From NCBI GenBank assembly GCA_964059195.1, contig CAXKWD010000011.1:28023791-28087790 (forward strand): a stretch of 64,000 bases of DNA, written 5' to 3'. Origin of the DNA: Ectobius pallidus. Lineage: Eukaryota > Arthropoda > Insecta > Blattodea > Ectobiidae. Both the position numbers and the translations under genes were made by a program. A model generated the notes under the pieces. That model searched no databases. It was not told the DNA's origin and worked only from the letters and a program-made list of their open reading frames with translations. Below, in pieces: positions 11,057-22,178 of the stretch; within the stretch, counting starts at the first letter, position 1, and each line of letters starts with the position of its first letter.

Positions 11057-11519
11057 TAGGGGCGGATTTCTATGACATGTAATATTTTTCCCCTTTACAT
11101 TATTTCAGGTTTCCGACTAATTTAAACCCGATTCCAAGCATCCTGGTGAAAATGGAAGTTTTTATTGTGCATATAACTGCATATTTAGGAAATTTTCAAC
11201 TACTGTAGCATATTTAGTATGAATATGCATATTTAGGTCATATTTTTGGCATATTCATGTGCATATTAAAGAAATTTTGAAGTTTCATATCATATTTTGT
11301 AAATTTTGCATTATAATGATACTTTTTGAGAATTTACAGATATTTTAAATAATTAACACTAAACTTTAATAAAATGTATTGTAATGAAACTTAAAAAAAT
11401 ATACACAATGTGTAAGTGGTAAAGTCATATTTTAAATTTTATTGGTCATATTAATGTTTTTTTAGGCCATAAATGCATGCATATATCCTATTTTTTAGGT
11501 CATAGAAATCCGCCCCCTA
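11057..11519. mobile_element. hAT MITE (463 bp) with 8-bp target duplication
   Basis: Terminal inverted repeats TAGGGGCGGATTTCTATGAC (left) and its near complement (right) are flanked by a perfect 8-bp duplication gtcatgag (11049-11056 and 11520-11527). The interior is AT-rich with repeated gcatattta words and no coding capacity. 8-bp duplications and short TIRs are typical of hAT. The insertion is 95 bp downstream of an IDH3G exon. It is related to 20313-20677 and 27053-27558. Confidence 0.88.
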
Positions 11520-11614
11520 GTCATGAGTTACGGGAGTAAAGTAAATGGAATAAATGTTTTTGCAAGTGAGAATGGATATACATGCTCAAGGTTTAGCTAC
11601 AACTTTCCCAATAC

Positions 11615-11801
11615 CTGGAGTATGAATTTTATCTTCATTCACAGTCTTGTCAATAGCTTTGGCAATAATGTCTGCATGATAATTATGGCCAAGATGTTCC
11701 AACATATCTACTGCAGCATTCAGCATAGCAATTGGGTTGGCAATATTCTTTCCAGCAATAGCAGTGCCAGTGTTTCGAGTTCCAGGTTCGAAAACAGCAT
11801 A
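11615..11801 (-). CDS. IDH3G: IDH3G exon encoding YAVFEPGTRNTGTAIAGKNIANP...HTP
   Basis: Sixth recognised exon, 187 bp, acceptor TTTTGCAG, donor CCAG|GTATTG. It encodes YAVFEPGTRNTGTAIAGKN, IANPIAMLNAAVDMLEHLG, HNYHADIIAKAIDKTVNEDK and IHTP plus one base. EPGTRNTG and KNIANP are the family-wide late motifs that bind the adenine cofactor region. A hAT MITE lies 95 bp downstream (11057-11519). The intron above this exon contains a truncated LINE in the same orientation. Confidence 0.95.
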
Positions 11802-12695
11802 CTGCAAAACAACAAACCAAAAATACTATAATTTTGTAATGTTATAAAAGTTAACACATATTATGACAACTTTTATGACCGATCTATCAATATCCCTTTG
11901 TCAGAAGTGATAAACTGTATGAGTAATTTATTTTCATTTAACTCAACTAGAAATTATGTACAGGTTATTTTAAAAATTATTTATTTAATTAAATGACATC
12001 AATACCCATATTGTTAACATCTAGAGCACAAACCAGGGCAAGGCTTTATAATTATATACTCAATATAATTATATATAACTAATATTATTAACTGGGCTTT
12101 CAAGAATGAATGTACATACTTATATATACAGACAAAGATCACAAACAAATAGTAAAATAGAAACTAATTTCTTTATAAAAAAGATTGACGTTAAAAAAAG
12201 AAGGTACCAAAAATGAAATTTTGAAAGTTAAGAACCAACTACCCAGATACAAATATCTAACCTGTATTAATTATTACACAGTTTGAAATTAACATAACAA
12301 TGTAAAACTTATGTTACTCGATCGGTGAAGGAAAGGACTATCATTCTTTCCCAGTTTTCAGGAGAAAGAATCAAACTGAACTGTGATTAAAATAATGCGC
12401 TAATTATGACTTATTTGATCAAGATTTGCCAGGAAAACAATACACAAAAACATCAACTTACTGAGAGAAATATTTTAATTCAATTTTCTCCGCTTGTCCT
12501 GAAAACTATGAAAGAATCAATTAGTTCCGTTCTCTACTGACAGATTAATATTTAAATTATTCATTCTTGTAAATAATTTTCTATGTAGCTTGCTACATAA
12601 AATGGCCAACTAGTAACATAAAACACTGGAATAGGTAAAGTAAGTAACTTTTATGTGTTAAAAAAATTAATAAAAAATTAATAAATAAAATAAAA
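11802..12695. other. IDH3G intron, unassigned part
   Basis: AT-rich intron sequence; no feature recognised until the A/T-rich tail of the LINE at about 12655. Confidence 0.5.
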
Positions 12696-12696
12696 T

Positions 12697-13870
12697 CTTC
12701 TTCTTCTGCCTATCCATTAATGGATGTTGGCGACCACATGATGCATCTTCATTCTATGAACCACAGTATGTAATAGTTGATCTACCCGTGGTAATCCTGT
12801 CCACTGCTTATTGTTATCCAGCCAAGATATTCTTTTTCGCCCTCTTCTTCTTTTACCTTCTATTTTCCCTTCAATTATCAACTGTAGAAGCATATATTTA
12901 GTATTCCGTAATAGATGTCCTAAGTATGCAGTTTTTCTTCTTTTAAAAACTCTTAGTATTTCTCTTTGTTTGTGTAGCCGTTGCAATATTTCGGTATTAG
13001 TTATTCTTGCTGCCCATGGAATTTTAAGCATTCTACGGTAGATCCACATTTCAAAGGCCTCGATCTTTTTTGCTGTTGTTGTATTCAGTGTCCATCCTTC
13101 AGAACCATACAGAAGTATAGACCAGATGTAACATCTTACAAATCGAACTCTGACGTTTAAATTTAGATCTGTGCTTGTGAGAACTTTCTTGAATTTCATG
13201 AAAGCATTACGAGCATTCTCTATGCGACATTTTATCTCTATGTCTGATCTCCAATCTTCACATAACCATGTTCCAAGGTACTTAAACTTGTCCACTCTTT
13301 GTATTAAAGACTCATTGAACCGGAGCTCTGCATTTAGAAAGGAGTCGGGCTGACGTGTGACAATCATAAAATGTGTCTTTTTGACGTTGATGTTCAGACC
13401 TAAGTTTCTACTATACTTCCCTACTAAGTTGACGAGTTGCCGAAGATCATCTAAATTATCAGCAATCAATACTGCATCAACAGCATATCGAATGTTGTTG
13501 ATGAAGACTCCATTAACCTTTATGCCTTTGCTTATTTCCCCTATTGCTTCTTGAAAGATATTTTCTGAATATAAGTTGAATAACAGAGGTGAAAGTACGC
13601 ATCCTTGTCGGACTCCCCTACAGATACTAACTGGATTGGTGATCTCATTATCAAACTTAACCTGTGCTGTCTGATTCCAATATAAGTTTTCTATACATCG
13701 AATGTCTTTCTGATCTATATCCGTTCTTTTGAGGATTTCCATGAGTTTATGATGTTGTACTCTATCAAAAGCTTTTTCATAGTCTATAAAACAAAGGGCT
13801 ACGTTTTTATCTTGATCATAACAGTTTTGTACTAGAACCTGTAATGCAACTATTGCCTCTCTTGTGCCTA
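12697..13870 (-). pseudogene. 5'-truncated LINE reverse transcriptase (YADD to YAVD)
   Basis: Minus-strand RT of a non-LTR retrotransposon. The frame is open from 12717 to 13961, but element sequence starts only at GTREAIVALQVLVQNC near 13868; the 30 or so hydrophobic residues before it are intron. Visible motifs: CFIDYEKAFDRVQHHKLM (A), ICRGVRQGCVLSPLLFNLY (B), IRYAVDAVLIAD (C), LNINVKKTHFM (D), VDKFKYLGTWL (E), and the C-terminal FEMWIYRRMLKIPWA and KRRKTAYLGHLLRN. In motif C the canonical YADD is YAVD, so a catalytic Asp is lost. The 3' end carries a GAAGAAGAAG stretch and A/T-rich tail. Probably RTE-like; no endonuclease remains. Confidence 0.88.
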
Positions 13871-14672
13871 ATAAAATAAATAAATAAAAAAACACTAACC
13901 TTAGAAGAACTTGAAATACGAACTTCCAGTACATCATTTCAAACACAGTCATAAGAATCATACATAATGTATTGCGAGACTCACAGTGAAGAGGTTAATT
14001 ATAAAAAACCATATTTTACCATTCGAACTTCGCTTTTAAGTGTTTACTTACACATAAAAGTGAAGTTTGAGTAATAAAATAAGGTTATTATAGGCTAACA
14101 GTCATACTTTATAATATTTTGTAGTAATAAAAAAAACTACAAATTAAAATTAATTTCAAGGCAATAATGAATACTTTTTGTATTGAGGCCTACCACTACT
14201 ATTCTCTATCCCATTTAAGAACGATTCTGTTCAAAACAAAGAGGCGTGGCTGTCATAGCCAGCACATGAGAACGCACGTGTTCAATGTGTTTAAGTTAGT
14301 TTGTTTATTCTCAGTACAACTGACCCGTAGGGTCGTCGTGAACAATGAATCCTTTATTTTGTTCGCTAATTGATATACTATAATGATGACGATGCCAGTG
14401 AGAGTTTGTTATAAATGTTGATATTATTGTTGGATGAACTTACGAGCACTCATTAGCCACACCCTGCTAATGGCGCATGCTAATGACATTAACCAATCAC
14501 GTTTTGTCACATGATGCGAATTTTCCGCGAACTCTCTGTGAGTTCTCCTCCCCTTTGTTTTGACTAGGATCAAACTAGAATGGGATCAATTATAGTAACA
14601 AAACACAAAACCTCAAAAGAGTAGGAAAAATAATTTATGTTGCAAAACTTGCAATGTTTGGTATTCACTTAC
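13871..14672. other. IDH3G intron, unassigned part
   Basis: Mostly AT-rich; a more GC-balanced patch at about 14440-14570 includes ccaat and cacgtt words. No gene recognised. Confidence 0.5.
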
Positions 14673-14904
14673 ATGATCACCATAGTTTTTGCCGGAAAGG
14701 AGTCCAGCCCCTCCTACAAGACCACACACAACATTGGACACAATGGTCCCATAGAGGTTAGTCATGATCATCACGTCGAACTGATGAGGTTTGGACACCA
14801 GCTGCATGCAGCAGTTATCAATGATCATGTCATTGTGCTCAATTTCTGGGTATTCCTTGGCAATTCTACGAGATGTTTCCAGAAACAATCCATCAGAAAG
14901 TTTC
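14673..14904 (-). CDS. IDH3G: IDH3G exon encoding KLSDGLFLE...NLYGTIVSN...GKNYGDH
   Basis: Fifth recognised exon, 232 bp. It completes the split Met codon and encodes [57 protein letters not shown] and [20 protein letters not shown]. In catalytic alpha subunits the NLYG segment is NLYGDILSD and the two Asp bind the divalent metal; here they are Thr and Asn, the non-catalytic gamma signature. Donor is CAT|GTAAGT, acceptor TATGTATAG. Confidence 0.95.
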
Positions 14905-15649
14905 CTATACATATAAAAACTCATATTAACAAGTAAAGGTAAAATTTGATGAAGATTAAAATTAGGATATTTTTCTATAATTTAAACTTTTCTCCAGATA
15001 TCTTCATAGCAAGCACTGTACAGTCGAACACGTATGATTCAAAGCTGAAGGGACCAGCAAAAAAAATAGAATTAATCAAGATTCTGAATTAGGAAAGTTT
15101 ATTGCTTTGCGTAGGGATGTCAAGGGACCATGCTAGAAGTTCAACTTATCCATAATTTTAAATTAAGAATGTTTTAACTACCCAAGTTCGACAGTAATAG
15201 GGTGAATATGTAGGAAGACAGCTGCTTGACAAAATTTATGTTACCCAAGGATTATTTGGCCACTAAAAGTCTAGAAATGCAATCTGCCTACCTACGAAGG
15301 GTGATTTAAACATTTGCACACAGGTACTACACCTAGGATAAAACTGAAAACAATCTGGAACCTACCAATTCAGATGTAAACATTGCAACATTACTATACA
15401 GTAAATAAATATGAGAAAAAAAAATGAAATGTCAAGAAGCATAAGTTAGCACTATCAGCTCAACTATGGAAAGCCAGTCACATAATCTGGAATCAAAACT
15501 TCTGAAAAAGTCCTTAAATCTAAAGAGCATGTAGTTGGTAAAAATTTTATTAAAATTCAGAAACATTAGTTTGATAAATTTTGAGATGACGAATATTATT
15601 CTCTCCTCATTATTCTCTACTTGCATCAGCACCAACACGACACCCACAA

Positions 15650-15707
<58 letters not shown>

Positions 15708-16983
15708 ATTCATGTTTAAAGACCTCTCGTCCATCAACAGGATATTTAGGTTCACATTCATTCAGTACACAATCAATCAGAAAATCAAGGGTAACACCAA
15801 TCTGGGAATCACCTTTGAACGTGGGGAAAACTAGGAAAAATTCAATTAAAGTTTGTCGGCCAAAAGATTTGAACCAGTACCGGTAATCTTCTGGACATAA
15901 GACCATGTCTTTAACAATACAGCTAACCAAAAATGGAACATTCACAAAAAAAAAAAAAAATGTAAGCACATTGGCACAAGCTGATGAAGGAAGCAACTAA
16001 GTGAAGCTGACAATTATATTCAACAAATTTCTCAATTTAATTCATCCACTACAATTCCCCTTTTAAGAATACCACTGTCAACAATTGAAGGATGAGAGCT
16101 CAAAACTGTCAGTCACATCTTGTTCATTCTTCAAAATTTAAACTTTTGTCTTCTAAGTTGCTAATCTATTGCTAAAATATTGGAGGAAAATAGTAATTAA
16201 CTAGGAAACTATCATCCTTCTTAGCCAAAATGACATTTAACATACTGTATAACTTACCAAAATGGACTGATCATTCTTAGCAGTCAACCTTCACATTCTA
16301 CCTCATCACTAGCAACACATGTATGAAACACAATCTGCATATCGCTGAAAACAGACAGTGGCTTTGTGTTGAGTTTACATCTTGCAAACACGTTCACATT
16401 AAATGACTTTGACCGATGCAGTCACGATAGCACATGCTTCATTTTGTGGTCAGGTACTGTACTCACAGTTGTAGTCTGTCAGTCAACAGGATGAGCCTAG
16501 ATGTTCAGTACGTCATGCTACCGTGATTACTTTAATGGAGATAAAACAGGAGAAGAAGAAATATGCGATCCTGTATTCACTGAATAATTTGTGAATGGAG
16601 AAAAGTTTCTATAATATCCTTTGCCTTCAATTGAAATGGGATGTTGAAAAGGTCTTCAATTTTACAAGGTTGTCTCTATTAGTGAGCTTCTTAATGCAGT
16701 AGAGCAAGAACTAGGGAAAATATCGTGGCAGCATTCCTCAATAAATTAAAAAAATTACTATTACTAAAACTAATATCAGTTAAATGAAGCCAAAAGTACA
16801 AACCACAGCCACATTTCACAGCATGGTACCTGAACGGGCCTCTTTTTCACAAGTGAAATGGTTCACTTAAACTATGGAAACCATGCAACAAGTCGACAAT
16901 TGAGCAATGCTAGGTTATGCCAAGTGTAGTGTGAATTGTCTCATAACAAAGTATGTTGCTCGTTTGAACTTAGCACTACTTAC
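14905..16983. other. IDH3G intron, unassigned
   Basis: A TTA microsatellite of about 19 units lies at 15648-15704. Otherwise no exon or element recognised. Confidence 0.55.
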
Positions 16984-17117
16984 ATTATATTTGCCTTATG
17001 AATGGTTGTCACCTTCTTCCTCCCGTGTTTCTGAGCATACTCAAAAGCAAATCGAGCAACTCGCTCTGAGTTCTCACTTGTGACCACTTTCATACTCTCT
17101 ATGACTCCTGTGACACT
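16984..17117 (-). CDS. IDH3G: IDH3G exon encoding [15 protein letters not shown]...[13 protein letters not shown]
   Basis: Fourth recognised exon, 134 bp, acceptor TTTGTGCAG, donor GTAAGT. It encodes [37 protein letters not shown] and TIHKANI plus two bases of the following Met. The VTxIHKANIM segment carries the conserved Lys and Asn of the decarboxylating dehydrogenase family. A 291-bp intron separates it from the previous exon; 199 bp of that intron is one MITE. Confidence 0.94.
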
Positions 17118-17200
17118 CTGCACAAATTTAAAAAATAACAGTTATTATTAATCAATTAATTAAATTAACACAACGGTAAATTATAACAAATAACCACATT

Positions 17201-17399
17201 AGTTGTCCAAAGCAGAGAACTTCCCTGCAGGATACGCTGCTCTTCAGAGGGGAGAGAAGAGGTATATTGCTTCCATGGTGGAGGAGGAGGTGAGGGGTAC
17301 CATCACAGATGACTAGGCAGATTCTGATTGGTTGCCAGCTTGCTTGCATGAGTAACAATAACCTTCCTCGCAGGGAAGTTCTTTACTTTGGACAACAGT
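17201..17399. mobile_element. 199-bp hairpin MITE adjoining an IDH3G splice donor
   Basis: Inverted termini (AGTTGTCCAAAGCAGAGAAC and the complement of GTTCTTTACTTTGGACAAC) extend about 30 bp and continue into CTTCCCTGC. The flanks share acatt (17196-17200 and 17400-17404), a probable target duplication. The right end is nine bases inside the intron from the exon at 17409. It has no coding capacity; superfamily not determined. Confidence 0.75.
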
Positions 17400-17408
17400 A
17401 CATTATAC

Positions 17409-17599
17409 CTCATGTTCCAACATGGCGTACTCGCCCTCTGTGTTCTGTCGCACAATGATTACGTCAACGTCCTTTTGTCTAGCTTTCACTCCAGGGTAGG
17501 ACTTGCAGTGCAGTACGTTAATGTACAAATCCAATTCATTACGTAAGGCAACATTTCTTGAAATTACTCCTCGGTTCATGCTTCCAGTTTCAATATTAC
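17409..17599 (-). CDS. IDH3G: IDH3G exon encoding GNIETGS...[15 protein letters not shown]...[10 protein letters not shown]
   Basis: Third recognised exon, 191 bp. It reads [20 protein letters not shown], then [38 protein letters not shown] and AMLEHE. SRNxALR is the gamma-type version of the substrate-binding SxNxxLR loop, and NTEGEY is the family hallmark. Acceptor is ATTTGCAG. The donor GAG|GTATAATG is immediately abutted by a hairpin MITE whose right end is at 17399, only nine intron bases from the exon (see Part 2). Confidence 0.94.
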
Positions 17600-18244
17600 C
17601 TGCAAATATATAACAAAGGTAGAATATTATCGGTGCTCAAAATTATAATACAAAATGTTTACTTTTGGCACACCGTGGAGACATAATCGAGTATGTCATC
17701 TTGGAGGGGGGGAACTAATTTTATTAAACCTCATTCATGCACCAAACTTTAGAGAATCAAGGCATGTGCTGGAAGAATGGAACATAGGGCTATGTGCTTT
17801 CTATTTAGAAAATTTGTTTTTAAGTAATTGCAAGCTTCATTGCTGCTAATAAAAGAATGCTATTATATAACCCTGCATATTATACAGGTGGTTTCTGCAT
17901 ACTGTTTCATGATAAGAACTACAAATAAGCTACATATTCTCAAATTTAATGCAGTTCCCAATATGAAATCCAGCTAAAGTAAACAACACTAAATTTTCAT
18001 TTAAATGATCTTTTAGATTCGATGGCTTGAATTTCTCCCTGAAGAAACACACATCACATCAAAAAACTTTTTCCTACACAAGGAGAGAAAATAGTTTGTA
18101 ACTTATACAGAGTCCGGCAGAAACAATAGAGGCATTTTAATGTGATATATTTTGTAAACCTAAATACATATGAAAATTGTAGTGGTAAATACTTAAACTA
18201 TCTTGGAATTCAATTCACTTTTTGAATAGAAGATGAGTACCCTT
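17600..18244. other. IDH3G intron, unassigned part
   Basis: No exon recognised; gtccggcagaaacaatagag near 18112 may be the start of a transposon end but has no partner. Confidence 0.45.
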
Positions 18245-18592
18245 AACTGGGTAAAACTTAGAGGTGTAGTTGGCCTGTTAACAGGACCCAAACACCCTAA
18301 AGGGACACCTACTTGTGATGAAGCTTAGTGCGGATCACACATGTAGAAAGTGTGGTAGAGAAGATGAGTCTTCTCTACACATATTGTGCGAGTGCGAGTG
18401 CGAAGCACTTGCTACAATCAGACATTTTCTCTTGGGTTCGGATAAACTGAGACCAGATGACATAAGGAGAATGAACCCAAGATGTATCCTGTCCTCCTTG
18501 AAGCCAATGAGACTCAAGTAAGAGGGGCTCAATGGGCCCAATTATGTGGCCTATGTGCACGGGACTGAAAGGGCCCAACCTGTTCATTTTCA
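18245..18592 (+). pseudogene. 3' remnant of LINE with zinc-knuckle C-terminus
   Basis: The plus strand encodes, across two frames, VVGLLTG then CRKCGREDESSLHILCECE and EALATIRHFLLGSDKLRPDD followed by ILSSLKPMRLK. The CxxC...HxxxxC segment after an RNase H-like end is typical of R1/jockey-type LINE C-termini. There is a frameshift between GLLTG and the CCHC part, and a small GAGTGCGAGTGCGA duplication lies inside the knuckle. Confidence 0.65.
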
Positions 18593-18593
18593 T

Positions 18594-18851
18594 TCATTCA
18601 TCACCATCACTTTCAATGCACTGCTGTATGAGGCTTTGAAAGTTATTCATTACACGTTGCAGAATCTCTGGTTGAACCTCTCTTATTGCTTTGTAGATTC
18701 TTTCCTTTAATTGTTGCAGGTTTTGAGGCCTGCTTTTAAAGACTGTGTCCTTCAGGTAGCCCCACAAGAAGAAGTCATGGGCTGTTAAGTCTGGCCATGG
18801 AATGTCTCCGAAGCGAGAAAGTGGACACCCTGGGAACAAATAACTCTCCAT
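18594..18851 (-). pseudogene. mariner/Tc1-type transposase C-terminal fragment
   Basis: The minus strand encodes WPDLTAHDFFLWGYLKDTV, FKSRPQNLQQLKERIYKAI and REVQPEILQRVMNNFQSL then IQQCIESDGDE and a stop. PDLTxHDFFLWG holds the third catalytic acidic residue of the DDE/D nuclease. Everything N-terminal is missing, so this is inactive. It abuts the LINE remnant tail to tail and the Harbinger-like MITE 40 bp on. Confidence 0.8.
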
Positions 18852-18893
18852 GGCTGACTAATTGATCTGAGAGAGAAAGAAGCAAATGGCTAA

Positions 18894-19462
18894 GGGCTTG
18901 TACGACGAACACCTGATATCATATTTATCTGCCAGATAGAAAACCTATCTGGAAGTTGGCAAAGAATTGCGTATTGTGATCTCCTGACAAAATCTGTCTG
19001 GCAAGACAACTTCCAGATAAGCTAGCAGGAGGGTGGAGTGGCTGACAAATTTCCAACTGCTAGTTAGGAAAGCTTGGTTGAAGCAAGATGGCAGCACGGT
19101 GAAGCGTCCTTGGCCACTTGAATTTTAGAACTGATGCCGGAAGATTTAATTTACACAAAAATGTCATTTTATGCTCACTTATGAATAAGATAGAACTGCA
19201 CAAATCGATTAATGCACTTAAAACGATATGTTCTTGTGTAATTGAATTGTAGAAATACAAATCCGAGCTGCCACACCTAGCGGACGCCTAACGAACTACA
19301 ACAAACACACCTCTCTGCTCAGCGAGGTAAGGACCATTTTACAAATTTTTACTGCGTTCTTGCCGGTAGCAGTTCAGCGGTGGTATTACACGGCATCTTC
19401 CAGTTAAGCTATCTGGAAGTCACGTATCTGGAGGATTTGTCGGCAGGTGGTAATACAAGCCC
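18894..19462. mobile_element. PIF/Harbinger-like MITE (569 bp), TAA duplication
   Basis: Ends are GGGCTTGTA...CACCTG and the complement of CAGGTGGTAATACAAGCCC, flanked by TAA at 18891-18893 and 19463-19465. A 3-bp TWA duplication with GGG-starting termini fits PIF/Harbinger. Internal ATCTGGAAGT/ACTTCCAGAT words are also inverted. No ORF of the family. Confidence 0.6.
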
Positions 19463-19465
19463 TAA

Positions 19466-20304
19466 GCATAGCATATTTCTAAGGTCAACATTGTAGAATG
19501 TAGAATGTAGAATTTTTATTGTCACTAAACATTTACAAGAAATGTATCGACATTGTCAAATAAGCTCATGCTGCCACACATACCCTACGATAGCTCTGCC
19601 TAATTTGAAAATATATTGTATTCGGATATCTTTATTGTTTCCGCTGGACAGTTATAATTGCTGGTTGATCAAATTCTAATTATTCTTTAATGGGTGTATT
19701 GCATGCTGTGCCACAAACTAGTTTTTATGAAGTAAGATTGGCTTTAATTTTGCTTTCTTTAATCTTTTTAATTGGTGGATATAATTTTTGCAATTTCCAT
19801 TAATTTAATATTAATATTTTGTGACATTAATTCAAGTTATTTTATATTTTGAAACATATAAACCTATGAAGGAATTGGGATTTCTGATGAAAGAACACTG
19901 AATTCATTGATTTAATGTGAAATTGATAAAATTTAAACACCCATGAGGCATAAATACATTTAAACGTACATTAGTCAAGGACCAGGCACCGTGCACACCA
20001 TGCCAGTTGTTTCTGAGTACAGTTACAGAGTATTTTGGTGATTATATTATTTCATCTTCAAAGGATTTTTCTATTTATATTTGCCCTGATATTTCACAAA
20101 CAATTTACTGATAGATCCTCAAACAAAAAACAAAGCGAACCATCATCAGAATCTTGTATTTTTCCTGAAAATAAGGAACAGTAGGCTCATAAATAGTTTT
20201 CTTTCCAGCATCTACATCCTCAGGCTGTGTAGGCTACAGGAAGACAGTTTCATGGAAGACAGTTGGATCAATAATTTCACAATAAGTTCTTCCTCCTATT
20301 GATA
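19466..20304. other. IDH3G intron, unassigned part
   Basis: Contains a short tandem tagaatg run near 19493-19512; nothing else recognised. Confidence 0.5.
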
Positions 20305-20312
20305 CTTATCAC

Positions 20313-20677
20313 TACGGCCAGGATGTTGTATGGTTTTTTCTTAGAGGTTAAAAATGTATGTATGGGGAGAGGTTTTTCACGTTACAAAAGTGTTTTGCAA
20401 GACAACAGACTAAATTTTTCAATTGAAAATTTGTACAAAGTGATGGTTGTAAACTTGCAGTTCATCAGTCAAAACTGACAAAGGAGCCACTTCTGCTTCA
20501 ACCTCTAAGGAATAATGTAAGTTTATTAATGTAATACTAACTCGTCTTTTGTACTGCCAAGGGTCATTCATTCTTTCTATTTAATGGCACATATTTATTG
20601 TCATATTTTTAAGTTTTTAAGAGCACGTGTGCATTCATATTTCCTATTTTTTTTAGGACATGAACTTCCGGGCCCTA
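20313..20677. mobile_element. hAT MITE (365 bp) with 8-bp target duplication
   Basis: A perfect 8-bp cttatcac flanks it (20305-20312, 20678-20685). Right terminus TAGGGCCCGGAAGTTCATG (read inward) matches the 27-kb hAT element; the left terminus TACGGCCAGGATGTTG is diverged. Non-coding. Confidence 0.75.
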
Positions 20678-20936
20678 CTTATCACATACATTTGTTGATT
20701 ACTCTCACCATCAGCAAGGCTCCCACTTCTTCATGTGCTTCGAGAAATTTAGATTGAAAACAATTTTACAACAAACTTCTTAGTTTAGTCTGGAGTAGCT
20801 GGTCTAAGGGGCAGTTCCATTGTACAGAAGGAAGGGATCCAAACTTCTTGCCTATAACTATAGAACTAATAGAATGGTCAGTGGTAGATGAAGCATTTAA
20901 TGCCATTCAGTGTTCAATAAATGTTCTTTTATTATA

Positions 20937-21843
20937 CGAGGGGGGACCCAAAAATAACCGGAACCAAACTGTTGCACGCGCATGCTTTCTAGTTACGAGT
21001 TGTGCTGTTAGGTGGTGTTATTTGGGGATCTCCCCCGACCGTTAGTGAGCTGGCATCAGTCTCAGTTAAGTGGCTTGGTTATAGCGCTCTGTTGTGTGCG
21101 TTCGTATTTCAACCCGTTGGCGATTAGTGAGATAGCCAACCACAAGGAACAAAGAGTGTGTGTGAAATTTTGTTTTCTGTTAGGGAAAACTGCAGCCGAG
21201 ATCGTCAAAAGACCATTGACCAAATTTCTGAGGAAACGAACGTGTCATGGAGCACGGTCCAGCGAATTTTAACTGAAGGTTTGAACATGAGACGGGTGTC
21301 TGCTAAATTTGTTCCTCGCTTGCTCAGAAGAGAAAACCGCGTGAGTGTTTGCCGCGACTTGAAGAGTGATGTGCAGAACGATCCAAATTTTCTTAAAAGA
21401 TCTTCATCAATCGCACGTTTCATTTTGGTAATGTTTTCATCATTTCTTCCTGTTGAAGGACACCCGAGGCTGGCATGTCTTCGGTTGACATGTTGCCAGA
21501 TTTGAAACGGGAAAACCACTCATAGACCTGTCATTTCCCCAAAGCATCATCATGAAAGACTTGCCTAAGCATCCCAATGGTCTCGGCTGCAGTTTTCCCT
21601 AACAGAAAAAAATTTCACACACACTCTTTGTTCCTTGTGGTCGGCCATCTCACTAATCCCCAACGGGTTGAAACACAAACGCACACAACAGAGCACTACA
21701 ACCAAGCCACTTAACTGAGACTGACGCCAGCTCACTAACGGTTGTGGGACACCCCCAAATAACACCACTTAACAGAACAACTCGTAACTAGAAAGCATGC
21801 GCACGCAGCAGTTCGGTTCCGGTTATTTTTAGGTCCCCCCTCG
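20937..21843. mobile_element. fold-back mariner made of two N-terminal halves
   Basis: 907-bp element in an IDH3G intron, flanked by TA (20935-20936, 21844-21845). Both 29-bp ends start CGAGGGGGGACC and differ at one position; inverted arms of 267 bp extend to about 21203 and 21577. The arms contain the transposon's 5' UTR and the start of its transposase (HKEQRVCVKF ... GKTAAE). The left half then reads, plus strand, TIDQISEETNVSWSTVQRIL and NMRRVSAKFVPRLL up to NDPNFLKR; the right half reads, minus strand, the first helix-turn-helix part through STGRNDENITKMKRAIDED. They meet near 21400. So two incomplete N-termini of one transposase, with complementary deletions, are joined head to head, and no catalytic domain is present. 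Confidence 0.88.
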
Positions 21844-21845
21844 TA

Positions 21846-22062
21846 TCTCATTTATTGGCAGAAAGTTCTTGGAGGAAAAGTTCAATTATATTTCTTTATG
21901 GGGAAGGAGCACCATGGTGAAATTTCCTTCTCACTCACATGTTTTCATATTTGCCTTGCACTCTTACCATAACTCCATGACTACAAGCATAATTAATTAT
22001 TAATCAGTCTAAATCACAAAACACACACTCAAGAAAATATAAAGTTACAATTTTGTGATTAC
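21846..22062. other. IDH3G intron, unassigned part
   Basis: Short interval between the fold-back mariner and an IDH3G donor; nothing recognised. Confidence 0.5.
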
Positions 22063-22178
22063 CCTTAATTGCAACTCCATTTCTCCTAATTGAAGTGATA
22101 GCATACTCCAGGTCATCATTCGTTTCAGCCTTTGGATCCATATCAACATGCTCAAAATCAACTGGAACTCCAGCATAT
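22063..22178 (-). CDS. IDH3G: IDH3G exon encoding YAGVPVDFEHVDMDP...IRRNGVAIK
   Basis: Second recognised exon, 116 bp, acceptor TTTCAG and donor GTAATC. It completes the split Arg codon and encodes YAGVPVDFEHVDMD, an acidic helix (PKAETNDDLEYAITSI) and RRNGVAIK, with the last base starting the Gly of KGNIET. It matches the segment of the isocitrate dehydrogenase fold between the first beta-alpha unit and the substrate loop. The surrounding introns contain a fold-back mariner (above 20937) and a LINE tail with a tRNA-like array (22.6-25.1 kb). Confidence 0.92.

Noticed and set aside
12717..13961. LINE protein starting at 13961
   Set aside because: The first 30 or so residues are hydrophobic intron sequence; homology begins at GTREAIV.
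14440..14570. Promoter in an IDH3G intron (ccaat, cacgtt words)
   Set aside because: Words alone are too common and no downstream first exon is visible on either strand.
15648..15704. Functional regulatory repeat in an intron
   Set aside because: A plain TTA microsatellite, like several others in the window.
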